Source: Mariannaea sp. PMI_226
Taxonomy: Eukaryota > Ascomycota > Sordariomycetes > Hypocreales > Nectriaceae
Length of the DNA: 64,000 nucleotides
Direction of reading: 5' to 3'
Assembly: GCA_024336345.1 (NCBI GenBank)
Contig: JANFOG010000005.1
Span: 248,001-312,000, forward strand
This document shows, one piece after another, positions 25,739 through 37,800 of this stretch (position 1 is its first letter; the number at the start of each line of letters is the position of its first letter). Under the pieces are notes generated by a model. It ran no database searches, was not told the origin of the DNA, and worked only from the letters and a program-made list of their open reading frames with translations. Made by a program: the position numbers and the translations under genes.

Positions 25739-27623
25739 ATGGCGTTCCCCTCACTCCCCAGCATTAGAGTACCCGGCGCCGAGGGCTTTCGAAGCCATGG
25801 TGGCCTCCACGATAGAACATATAGCTCAAGTATTGCCATGCCCATTCCCGGCCTGGAGATGCAAAGCGACGTTCCACCTCCCTTACCTCCACCACGATTT
25901 CTTCCCGGTACAGAGCCACTACACCACGAAGATACGCGAGACCTTCGAGATAAAAGAGACTTTGGTCGAGCCCCAGCTTCGTTTGCTAGCGGTTACGGTA
26001 GCATGGCATCATCATTCTCAGAAGATCGACTGAACTACCACCGCAAGGATCCGCGCAGCTACAGTGGTGATCGAGATGAGGGTTACTCGAGCTATTCTAC
26101 CGATAGGTAAGACTTTTTTTCTTTGGGTGCACCTCGACCCTCGCCGTCTCGCATTGAGCGCGAGCCCCTACCAAACGATGTTGAGTTTATGCAACTAACT
26201 AATTTCCTTTCTTCACAGGTCTCGCGACTCTTGTTGTCCTGTAATAGGCCTGCAGCATACTCGATTTCAATTCCAATCTCCAGCCGATGTTCATGGCGAC
26301 AGTATGAAGAAGAAGCTAGACTTAGCTAGACATGTTGACTCATCGCCACCTCAATCTACCTTGAGCGCTTCTATGAAGGAAATGCTTCCACGAAGAGCTC
26401 CCGCGGACCAACAAATCTCCTCATCCTTGAATCTTCCAGTCCAGCTCCCCATTCATACCCGAAATATCTCGGATACCCCAGGACACTCGGCAATTTCCCC
26501 TCGAACCATTGCCTTCCACTATGGAGATCGCTCTCCAGTCGATAGTTCCGATATTGATCGCTCTCCACCGACCCGAACAAAGAGGAATAATAGCGATGAT
26601 GCTACCTCAACACAGGGGAGCTTCGACTATGGGGCTGAAGACATGGAGATGGAGGAAACCCAATCTCTTAAGAGGCTTCACATCGATGATGCATACCTAG
26701 CTGGCAGCCAGAAGCGAAGGGCGGCTAGTCCACAAGACGAACACCTTCTTGCTTCCCAGATAGAATTGGCACGGCGTTCTCGTGGGTCACCCGAAGCTCG
26801 ATTGAGCACCATTCCTCAGGGCACGGCTGTCTCATCGGTCCCCTCGACATCACGATCCATGTCATATATTTCCTCGATGCCTGCATCAAGTGTCACTTCT
26901 GCTACTTCATATGGTCGCCGTTCACCTGGCCTTTCCCCAGGTGGCATTTCTCCTACTTCCTGCAACTCCCCCTACAACGCCCCTGCATCGCTCAACCCTA
27001 GCCCGAGGACGTCCATCTCTGGTCGAGGCGCCACGCATGGGAGAACCGTCTCAAACGCTAGCTCACGAAAGATGGAGGTTCCTAAACCAAATGGTCCAAA
27101 GCTTCAAGAGTTCTTTATGTGTGATTGTTGCCCAAAGAAACCAAAGAGATTTGAGACCGCTGAAGAGCTACAAGCTCATGCAGCGGAAAAGCAGTACAAT
27201 TGCTCCTTCTGCGGCAACCGATTCAAGAACAAGAATGAGGCCGAACGGCACCAAAATTCCCTCCATGTCCGTCGTCATTCTTGGTCATGTTCAGCACTTT
27301 CTGGATACGATCGAGCTTTCCATGAATCTACCCACCGACCCGGGGAGGCTGACACTTGCGGCTACTGTGGGGAGGATTTCTACAGATCAGGACGAGGCCC
27401 TAGCGCCAATGCTCCCAAGCATGCAACGGACCAGGACTGGGACGAGCGAATCCGACACCTCCAAGAAATGCACAAGTTCAGGGAGTGCAACTCATCTAAG
27501 AAATTCTACCGAGCGGACCATTTTCGACAACATCTCAAGCACAGTCATGCTGGTACAAGCGGTAAATGGACCAACATGCTGGAAAATGCCTGTATGTTGG
27601 AGGAGGATCCAACACCAAGGTGA
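25739..27623 (+). CDS. C2H2 zinc-finger protein, putative transcription factor
   Basis: Likely nuclear DNA-binding regulator; targets unknown. Exons are 25739-26106 and 26219-27623, with a 112-bp intron (GTAAGA donor, TTCACAG acceptor) that joins the frames as ...TDR-SRDS. The product is 590 aa. Residues 1-420 are Ser/Pro-rich and low-complexity, with a basic cluster KRR near 288. The C-terminal zinc region runs from FFMCDCC (residues 422-427) through YNCSFC...H...H (449-472) and TCGYCGEDF (about 502-510) to FREC...HFRQHLKHSH (544-566), followed by a conserved-looking KWTNMLENACM tail. The ATG at 25739 (GACAATGG context) is the first in frame after a stop at 25628. A long upstream desert and CT-rich leader precede it. 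A GTGAAT directly before the stop could in principle be a donor, but the simple stop is preferred. The family is clear; an individual name is not. Confidence 0.85.
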
Positions 27624-30618
27624 ATTATACTGTGAGCGAAAACGCGAGGTTTACGGGCTTGAATGCACAATTGAACAGTCCAGCTATTAATAGCGACCTC
27701 GCTCGCTTAGTCAGAACTAAGCATGGTGAAGGCCTTCAACTTGGGAAATTTGGGTGTAGGATGACGAAGGCGGGGTGTGGAAAGGTGAGAAGCCAGCAAG
27801 GAGCTGGGCTTACTTACTACCTTGGCCTAATTACGATTTGAAGCCCGACTACATTTTGAAACACAACAGCAAAAAAAAAAACAAGCATTCGCACACAGCT
27901 CCAGGGACGCGTGGTCTTCCAGCGTCGCAAATGCGCCAAAGCGACTTTGCGGCACAACATGCAGGATTTGCATCGAATGACCTAAATGGCAGAAGAGAAG
28001 TCTGTCTTCGGCTTGAGCATGGCACAGGTGCAGATATGGTCGACTTTGGGACGAATTAAACGTGTGCGAGTGGGATTGCGTGTGCTGATCACCCTTGATT
28101 CAATGGGGCATTCCGTAGACCCGGACCCCTGCACAACCACCGTACCCAACCAACCGCCACGGAGCGCTCGGAAAGGACTGAATGCTGCGAGGCAGTGCTC
28201 TTTTGTTCGACCTGGGAAATTGACAGTCAGAAGCCAAGAGAAGCACTCATCTAAGTCAACAAACTGGTTGCAACCCAAAATGGACGGTTTCGGTTGATTA
28301 GCTCGGCTATCACCCTAACTAGACACTACTTAAAACAAGAGTCAAGTTCCGCCAGTCTGACGATCATGATTCACATGGTCTTGGGCTGACTATTGACAAC
28401 GATCTGAATGGAACTACTGCAACGAGGACATGGGTTAGGGACACGACAGGGTCTTTTCGACATAGCTGCATTATTTCCTGCTTTCTTACGGGATTAAAAA
28501 TCCCTGCAAGAGCATGGAGTTTGGTCGCCGATTTTGGCCCACACGATTTGAACGAAGCAAACTGGACCGAAAATGGGGTCTGATGAGGAGGGCAATACTG
28601 GCGCATTTGCCTGAAGCATACTTATTACTGGTGTTTGGTTTTGTATTTATATGCCCCGCAATGTAGCGAGGCATGGACTACTGGTGGGAAGGCATTTACA
28701 TCTTTTTTATGCACAAGGCTCTGGCTTGAAGCTTTGGAGCCAGTTCATGTCATGGTTAGCGGCACAAAAAGGGTACGGTTTAGCATGGTATGAAATCGGA
28801 GTGTGGGATTGGTTCAATACAAAAACACATTTAAAACAGATGAAGCCCGATACGCTGTACGCACTAACTGATGATGCTTACGGCCGAGTCCCCGATGTAA
28901 GAGGGGACCATTTACTTTGTAACATTATCGCAGGTAAGGTAGAGGGGGGTCTCCACCCACAACGAGGGCTCGTCATGTAAGACGGTGTTACATGCTAAGG
29001 CAGCTGACTGAAGCCCGAAAAGCCACTTGCCCATACATTACATGAAGTCCAGGTTAATTACAGAGTGTTGAGTGAGCCCCATCGGACGTAAAATGTTGAT
29101 GAGTAAATACATAGGTAAGGTAGGCAGGCAGTTAGTTGGGGTGCGGGAACAATTACGTTGTACAGGCTACTCAGTTGGGAATCCGTGTGGACCATGCACT
29201 CTACCGTGTGCGTGGCTTGGGTCTTTCAGCTCCCCGTCGGCTAAATAAGTTAAATTCTTGTCAGGGTCAAAGCTGCCAGAGTATATCAGCCTTCCAATAA
29301 CTATTCGGCATGCTCCGTAACGCCATAGTACCATAGCACGTATTATTCAGATTCAGCTGACGGAATGAGCCATGTGGAGGAGGCTGAGCAGCTGCCGTGC
29401 AAGGTAAGAGTTGAGACCTTTGTAATGATGGCAAATGAACATTTACCGTTATGGGGCTTATGGCAATCATTAGTTACCTCAAGGGCTGATTGATGCAAGG
29501 AATTTTGACAGCGGTCTCATAGAAAAGGGGTCTTTCACTCCTGTCTTGGCCAAGGCTAGCCTGTCTCGAGAATGATGGGCTTATTTGAGTTAGCACATAC
29601 TCGGTAACTACTACTATAGTCCCACGTATAACCTACCTATGTAAAATAAAGGAAAGGACAGGAAAGGAAGCGTTTGCTGTACTGAGCATCTATTTGCCGA
29701 GCATCTAAATATCCACAGCCTACCTACTTCTTCGGGTGTGTAGCACGTTAGGGAGGTTCCAACTTTGGAGATGTCAGGTACGCCGTGTTTCGTTCAGGTG
29801 GATGGGGACGGGAGGCAGCCACTCTGAGGTACGTACCGGAACCAAGAGGCACTGCCGTTCACGACCTCCCGGGACGATACTGCACCTGTCCCACGCCATG
29901 CACACTCTCCTGAGCCCTATGGGGCCACGCGGTGAGGCTGACTACACAATACGACGAGGCACATTCCAACCTGGGCTAGCCCAGGCTACGACACAAGCCC
30001 AAACCTGAGGTGTCCAATCCTGGGGGTTAGCGTTCTTGGGGGTGGAGTTTGGTATTTATTAGACGGCTCGGACGAGACCTGGGGTGGGTGAGTGAGCATG
30101 TGTGTGGCTAGTGGAAGCCGTTTGTGGCGGTATTTGGTTGTCTTTGATAGCGGGGTAGGTGGGTGTGGCGGTGTCCACAGACTGGGAAGGAGGGGCAAGA
30201 AAAATTCCAGTGAAACTCAGCAAGAAGCCATGAGGGCTACCACACCTTACATTCAACTTGCCTTCTCAACGTATGCGTATGCTTCAAGAGAGGAGGACTG
30301 TGCACAATAGCTCTTAGTTGTTTACACCACCCTAGATTTGTGCGACCCTGTTGAAAGGCCGTACAGTGGACACGCCACCCACGATCCAGCGCAGTTCAGT
30401 TGTGAATCAAAGCTACCGAGGTCTAGTCAGCACCTATGCTTGAAACAGCCCTCACGAGGAAGCAAGTTTCCGGCACAAATACTACTCGTCCAATCGACAC
30501 CCCCAACAAGAGTGAGGACTCTGAAGAATCAGAGCCCACCAAGCTTAATCAGTGGGAGGATTTCGGCCACCAATTTGAAGTTGGAGAGCTGGAGCTGCTC
30601 AAGCAGAGTATTGTCGAA
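27624..30618. other. Intergenic region between the C2H2 gene and YVH1
   Basis: No supportable gene. An ATG-started 109-codon frame at 28651-28980 (+) has no recognisable motif. The segment presumably contains the 3' UTR of the C2H2 gene and the YVH1 promoter. In frame with YVH1, codons are open from an ATG at 30436 (see findings). Confidence 0.5.
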
Positions 30619-31896
30619 ATGGCTCTAAACAGGATTGACGGTCAAGATGAGTTATATGTTGGCGGGTGAGTTGAATTGTCTGCAAAACAAAGCAAGCTAT
30701 AGGCAGAATTACAGCTCCTTTTCAAAGCTTTCGTTACTGATATGGGACAACCTAGGCTCTGGGCTCTTCGCCGATCCGACTCCTTGACTGACAAAGGCAT
30801 CACGCATGTTTTGTCAGTTGTGGGATTCGACCCATCTAGTATCAAGAACTTTAAAGAGGAGCCCTGGTCTGAGTATGGAAAAGAGTTTCGTCATCTCATC
30901 ATTGATATTGATGACGTGGACGACGCCAATATCCTGGTGGAGCTTCCCAGGGCCGTCAAGTTCGTCGACGAGGGACTGCGGGGATCAAAGCAAGGGAGTC
31001 ATGAAAGCGAAACGGATGGCCAAGATACTGGCGGTGGTGCACCCCTCGACCAGGGTATTGACGACGTGAGAGCAGCGGATGGGAAATCACCAGGCGTCTT
31101 CGTCCACTGCGCCGCCGGAAAGTCAAGATCAGTTTCGGTCATCATTGCATATCTCCTCTGGCGGTATCCGAACCGATTCGACCCCAACATTACGCCGCTA
31201 GCCCTGTCTGATCCCTCGCACGCATACCCACCAGCCTCCGCGCAGCAGAAGCGTTCCCGCAAAGAAACCTCCACTGAGGCAGTGCATGCCGCGCTGACAT
31301 TTGTTCGTCGGACAAGACCCATGGCAGAGCCTAATCCTGGATTCATGGACCAATTGGCACTATGGTGGGAGATGGGCTGCCCAGGCGATGTTGAAACTCA
31401 CCCTATATACCAACGTTGGGCATATAAGCGTGAAGTGGAGGAGAACCTGGCAGTGGGCCAGGCTCCCACAAGGCTGAGATTCGAGGACGAGGAAATTCAG
31501 CCCAGCGATGACGGATCTGGCCTTAGTCTTCGCTGCAAGAAATGTCGGAGAACCTTGGCCACGGCCCCTTTCATCATTGACCACAAACCATCCGACAAAA
31601 ATGCTGCGGGCTGCCAGCACTTCTTCCTCGAGCCTCTCGGCTGGATGCGTAGCGTCCTTGAACAGGGAGAACTCAACGGACGGCTAACCTGCCCCAACCC
31701 CAAATGCGGAGCTGGTGTTGGCCGCTATGATTGGAAGGGATTTAAGTGCTCCTGTAGTGGCTGGGTCACACCAGCATTTTCTCTTCAGCGTGCCAGAGTT
31801 GATGATGTTGTGAAAAGAACTCTCGGGACTGCTGCAGGTCAAGCCATGGGCATTCGCATGCCGCCCGTGGTGCGACCAAGAGGTGGTAATCTGTGA
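30619..31896 (+). CDS. YVH1: Dual-specificity phosphatase Yvh1 (DUSP12 family)
   Basis: Dual-specificity phosphatase with a C-terminal zinc-binding domain. In yeast, Yvh1 acts in late pre-60S maturation (release of Mrt4 so the P0 stalk can assemble). Exons are 30619-30665 and 30756-31896; the 90-bp intron has a GTGAGT donor and a CCTAG acceptor. Splicing joins DELYVGG to LWALRRSDSL, the usual Yvh1 N-terminus. The product is 395 aa. The P-loop HCAAGKSRS (Cys about 134) carries the catalytic Cys and Arg. The zinc domain has RCKKC, GCQHFFLEPLGWM, CPNPKCGAG and KCSCSGWVTPAF. A hydrophilic insert of about 40 residues precedes the P-loop. The start is MALNRIDG, as in the family; an in-frame ATG at 30436 would add 61 residues. 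Confidence 0.95.
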
Positions 31897-34800
31897 TGGA
31901 ATAACTCCCCAGGGGAAACGAAAAAAAAAAAGTCTATCTAAACAAATCCAAGCGAGGTCAGCTATTGGCAGGGTGTGTATGATCTCCGAATCACCGGTGG
32001 CCGGCCCCCGACTGTGTTTGTGTCAGCCGGCCCCAAGTCCCCGGTTGTTTAACGTCCGGGCCACCCCACTCCGTTTTAAAGAATTTCCGTCGAGTACGGA
32101 GTACAAGTCTGTGAGAACGACCCCCCGCCTGAGAAAGCGGATGGGCCACTCGGCTATCCCCGCCTCCGTGCTCTGGTTTTCGTTCCATGTCCGGTCACTC
32201 TTCTCTTAGCCCACTTGTGTTTTTATTACTCTCAGCATACCAGAAGCAGACTGCATAGAGTGAGCGCGAAAAGAGGAATCGACATGGGTAGAGCAGTCCA
32301 GAGCAGAGGGGGGTAGGGGGGTACAGAACTAACGCAAGAAGCCGCTAGGGCTTACGGTGTGCAAAAGTCCGACCAGCCCATGGGTTAGCCCATGGCCCAT
32401 CAAAGCTGCTGAAGGAAAACAGAATTGACGAGTGGGCTTCACAATGGGATGATGATAGGGAAAGCCAGGGACTGTGGTCAAAGATCGTCAGACGGTGTCG
32501 ACGGGACGATCGGGCGGTTCCTGGTGTGAGCAAGGGAAGCTGTTCTTACGTGGGCGACTGTCGGGGAGGGGATTATCATCCTTCGCGTCAAGCGCTCAGT
32601 TGTGAGAAGCTCTTCTGTCTTTGAGGAGGTTGCCCATAAAAGGCTCAGCACTAAGATTCGGGGACTTTGTGCGAAAGTGAGACAAGGAGCACATACTTAA
32701 TCAACATCTAAGTTAAGTTGAGTTCGACCAGCGTTATTTCCACACTCATAGCTGCGCACACCCACCAAGAAACGGGTTATCCGGCCCATGACTGCATGTT
32801 CCGTTATTGTTCCACCCCTCGTCGGTCCCGACCTCCATGGCTCGCACCCTTGATTGCATCCCACGCACACCACTCTACCTCCTCCTAAGACATGCACCGG
32901 CGGTGAAACTTATCACCTAGCTTCTTCAATCTTTCACAGACCTTGCTCATTGCAACCGCCTCTAGCCCAACTGTATCATCCAACTCTCTATCAGGCCTAG
33001 CAGCAGTTGAGCGAAAGCGACTTCGGACAAGTGACATTTCATGATGGCTTCGACGCCCGGTGACGCACTCCATCCACGACATTAGCAGAAACAAATCTGC
33101 CCTCCACTGGCCGTTTTTGCTTGGGAAGGACTTTTGACATACATGCTCAACTCAGTGGTCGATTGTGGCCCTGTCGCTTCGGGGCATATCTTGCGTGGAT
33201 GGTCAAATCAACTACTAATCATGACATTCTGACATTGTCTTGACTTGGTCAAGGATCGCTCGTCGGCCCAGTGACTGAGATCTGGCTGGCCCTCTCCGGA
33301 TAATATCACGCAAATCTGTTCAGTTTCTGTTATTTTTCAGCTGGGAGAAGGGGAATCAGTGAGCAAACTCTAGGGTTTGATTATTAGCAATGCCCCGGTC
33401 GTATTAATGTTAAGCGAACCGATGTGTTGCTGTTCCATGCCTCACGAATTAAGGCAGCATCACAAGGCACAATGGGCGGATCACCCGTCGGCACCCGCAT
33501 CATCATCATAGACTGCCTAGTGTTTTCGACGTTATCGCGGGTCCCCAACTGTGCAACTCTGGGAACGGTACGGCCTGACGGTAGAAGATAGATTCCTTGG
33601 CTGTGTTTTGCCATGCAGTAATCAAAGGGCAACAAAAGCATGCCACGCAACTCAGCACTGAGCCGTGCCTTTGATATTGGGTACATCCACTGAACGTAAG
33701 CTTTACCACTGGGTTACAGCTTGCTGTGGCTACGCTGATGAAGATATCCAACGACTTCCAATACAACTCTAGTGACCCAAAAAGCTTCCAGGGAGAGGTA
33801 TTAGGTTCGGGTATCATTTAAGCCCTCGATATGAAACTCCAAGTCTGTTCATCTCATCAACATCGGCTTCATTTTCAAATGCTCCAATCATCCCTGGGCA
33901 AATCTGACACTTGGCCGATTGGTCTCTGGCCCATTAGGCTATTGCAGTTGACGACAACTTCATCGTGACGTAGCCTACTATCAACGTCCACTGTTGCACA
34001 GATGTGACGTACTTCGTGGTCACCCTTTCGAGTCTTGATACCCATTCTGGAGATATATCGACATGCACGAGCATCATGCAGAGTCAGTCCTTCAGGGCTG
34101 CCACGTTGAATGCATCCCCCCCTTTGATCTCTCAATCTTGTCCGACGTCTGAGAAAAAGGAAGCATGTCATGGTCGCTGGTGTGCCACCTCTTTTCCGAC
34201 CACGAATCGGATGCTGACTTTCATCTGTGGAATAATGTGCAGAGTGTCCATCTGACCGCATCGTTTTTTCCCGTTCTCGGATGACGGTACAAGCTGAGGT
34301 TGTGATGTTTAGGCAGTCATCACAACACACCTTCCTTTAGATCGTCCAGCGCTGGTGCCGCTCTTCACAATAAGGCGGATTATTCCCGCCTTTGTGGGCA
34401 CCCTTGCTTCTCTTGCTAAGTTCACAACATCACCGGGGCGGGGACCTGTCAGCAGCATCTTATAGTCAAACTACTGGACAGCCTTGAGGAGACTTTGCTT
34501 TTTGTGGTGGTGATCATCTGCAGTGACTTCCACGGGCAGTGCAACTCAGGACTGCGGTATCCAAGGGCCAGGGCGCGTACAGCAGAGATCAATAACAGAA
34601 TAAGCGGCTTGGTCCAGGACGACCAGGCATGTGGCAGGGCACGCTTCCAGAAGATGGTCAGAATTCCAACAAGGCTGAATACGAAACCATGCTGAAGGGA
34701 ACCAGACAGGCTCGAACCGTGGGTCCATCTCCAGACGAGCCCTCCGGGAGGTGTGGACGAATGAAAAGGTACAAAGGAGCTCAAGTACCTCTTCATCCGA

Positions 34801-37800
34801 GGGCTTTGAAGTTCCTTCTTGTGCATCTCTCTTTGTACACACCCCCCACTGGCCCCCCTCCATGTTCCGCTCTACAAGGACACTTCCGAATCAACATTCA
34901 TCCAGTACGTACTGCGTGTGTTATACTCCTCACTCTCGGAGTTCTGCACTACCGAGATAAACGGGAGTGTGGGAAGAAAAAGGAAAGAAAGAAACTAATG
35001 TTGCTCCGGTGAGGGGATGAATTGCTAATATGTGCGTCGCAACCTCAACCCATCAGCCAGCTCCTGGTCTCTTTGATAAAAGCCATACTGAAAAAGGAAC
35101 ATGTTTCCACCCTCAGCAGGGACATCGATTTGGTGACATATCTACCCTATCCAAGTCGTATTTGTGGCTAGGGCCCGAGGTAATGCAAGTCTTACCTAGC
35201 AAGAAAACAAGGATCGAGATTGTCTTGGGATATGATTGCTCTTGGAGACATCGCGAAGTCATATTTGTCCGACATGTAAGAGTAACCTTCAAATCTCTCC
35301 GGTTGGCAATTTTTTATGCCTTCAATTGGCCGACTCTTTCTAGTCCCTAATAAGATAACATCAAGCTTAAGATAGTTCTGGATAACAGACTCTTTGTAAT
35401 CAAGGTGCATCTACTCCGTGTCTGACTGAGCATGCCGCCCAGAAATAGCGGCATGTTGTAACTGGATCAATCAGCGAAAATAGCATTGTTGGTCTAATCA
35501 AGCTGACAAGGCAGAGCCACTGTTGCATCCGCGCTGCCTTCAAACTGCCCCGGAAGCGGCAGATCCAAACTGTCGGTAGTTGAAAAGCTGCTATTATCAT
35601 GAGAGAATCGGGGTAATCGTTTCGTGGGATATCTGCGCGATTACCATGTAGGAAGGCAACATATTTGAAGGGAAAGGTCAGGGTAGGATCACATGCATCG
35701 ATGCTCATGCGTCTTGTAATGTTTATTGTCATCCTGATACAACGAGTGGTCTTGCAGGGATAGGACACAGGCGTGCAAAAGAAAGAAAGAAGAATTCCCA
35801 TCATACAACGGTGAGATTTGGTAAGCTTGTGATGTTATCAACCGAGTTTACGCAGTGCAAAGCAGGGAAATCCCAAATTGAAGTGGTTGGGCATGGTGGT
35901 ATGGTGTGGCTGAAAGGACTTGAGGTCCCTACAGATACAGCCAAGACGTCGATCAGGGTTGATATCCCGATGCTACCTTGCGACGCGGTCAAGACACATG
36001 CATATATCCCAGACTGTGTTGATTCTGCAGTCATCATACAACATCCTCGAAGCATCGGGAGCTTGAAGGGTGTGCCCTCTTCTGATTCCGTGCGTCTTCG
36101 GAGTACCTAAACCAGTAAACATCGATCCAGATCCATGACCGGATTGCCACCCCCTTCTTCCCACCCGCTTCTCAAGCTAACAAATATTTTTACCTTCTTT
36201 GTTTTTCTCGGCTGTTCCAATGGCGAGCAAGGAACAAGAATGCTGACGACATGTGCTGAATCAAGATACATATGCCCCGCACTGGTCAGGACATCGAACT
36301 CACCGTGAGACGCTTTCCCGGCCCCCATCTCTCTCAAATTGTGGTGACTGGGGTGCCAAGGTCAAACTTCTACCTTGAATTAGCTTCTAGCATCACTAAT
36401 AGCCTCGCCATCTTCGTCAGAAGCAAATATACAGGCGGACCCATATCACCACTTGTTCATGGGCGATGGGAACCTTTGGAAGGACATGGGAAGATCGAAC
36501 CACACCTGACCGGGCTTCACTCCGAAACGATGCATATGGGGGTGTATTTCCTACATACCCGCCATGATGACGACCCAGTGATACAGGCTCGCCAATCCCT
36601 AGAGCAGTTGTGGCCGAGAAAGCCTCCCACTGTCACTCCCCCTGTTCTAAGTCGGATGGCGATTGGGGAGCTGGAGAGGAGGGAGGGGGGGTGGTGATGG
36701 GAGCATGGGGATGAGAAGCAAGAAGAGGCTGATTTCGAGATGCAAGAACACCCACTTTGTTGCAGGACATCGAGGAGAGAGCCCGGGCTGCTTACCAAGA
36801 CGGACCGACAACACCAAGAAAAAGAAGGAGGGGAAAGACGACGAAGATGCGAGCATGTGTGTACTGACATACCATGTAAGCGCTAGAACCCATCTGGGCT
36901 CTTCTGCACACAAGACGTGCTGGATCTGCGCGTGACAAAACGGGAGAAGGCACACTCGAATAACACAGAAAGGAATGTTAAGTCTGCCATTCGTCACGGT
37001 TGAAGTTGGAGTTCCGCGGGGTGGGAGAGGGGGAGGGGGGAAGAGGCTAGTATTTGGAGGGATAGTGGGATCTCTGAGTGAGGTGAAGGGCAAACAAACA
37101 AAGTACTATGGTGGATGCGGAATGGCGACAAGACAAACCAGGCAAACCACGGAGACGGGGAATGGGCCAATCGGGGCCATGGATGCTCAAATCAGCCCTG
37201 TTCATCCGCCTGTCAGCAAGGAATATCAGTTGCATAGCCATTACTGTGTACAGTAAGTGGTCTATCCAGGCAGCCTCGAGTCATTGATTGAAGAAGGGGC
37301 CACACATGGATGATGGATCATTGAATGAGGGCTTGGCAGTCCCCGACTTTTTTTTTTAACCAATACTTACTATGTAGTGCAACTTCCAATCCAGGAAAAT
37401 GGCCTTGGTTCTTTTTCGAATGTCGTCTAAGGAGCCTAGTTGCTCACCAGGACCAACGCTTGATAATAAGTCCAAGTTTTCCCGAAAGCTCCGGAAATAC
37501 GCATCATCCGGGCGCGAGCGGACTAGGTCTCACGGGTCTCGGGACGGTCTGGCCACAATAGCCAAGCAACGATGTGGATTTCTGGTGTTCAACTAGGAGA
37601 CGATTCCGCGGAAGAGACAAGCGGGATTGGCTTGACAAATACAGTAGCTGTTTCAGTGGTTCTTGGGCGTCAGCCTGACCCAGGAGTGTCGATAAGGCAA
37701 CAAATGGCGAGATTGCCACTCCTGAACAGCCTCGGAAACCAACCTTTATTTGGAATACAGGGTCGATCTATGCATATTAATTAGGTCTTTGCGATACTCG

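Noticed and set aside
25356..26033. 225-codon plus-strand frame overlapping the C2H2 first exon
   Set aside because: It is out of frame with the zinc-finger exon, and the splice model uses the other frame. Its left part may be leader sequence.
33384..33817. Two overlapping minus-strand frames of about 100 codons
   Set aside because: Partly protein-like, but no intron joins them convincingly and no family was recognised.
36272..36697. 141-codon ATG-started plus-strand frame
   Set aside because: No motif, and the end is a low-complexity GGW-type run; kept only as an unsupported frame.
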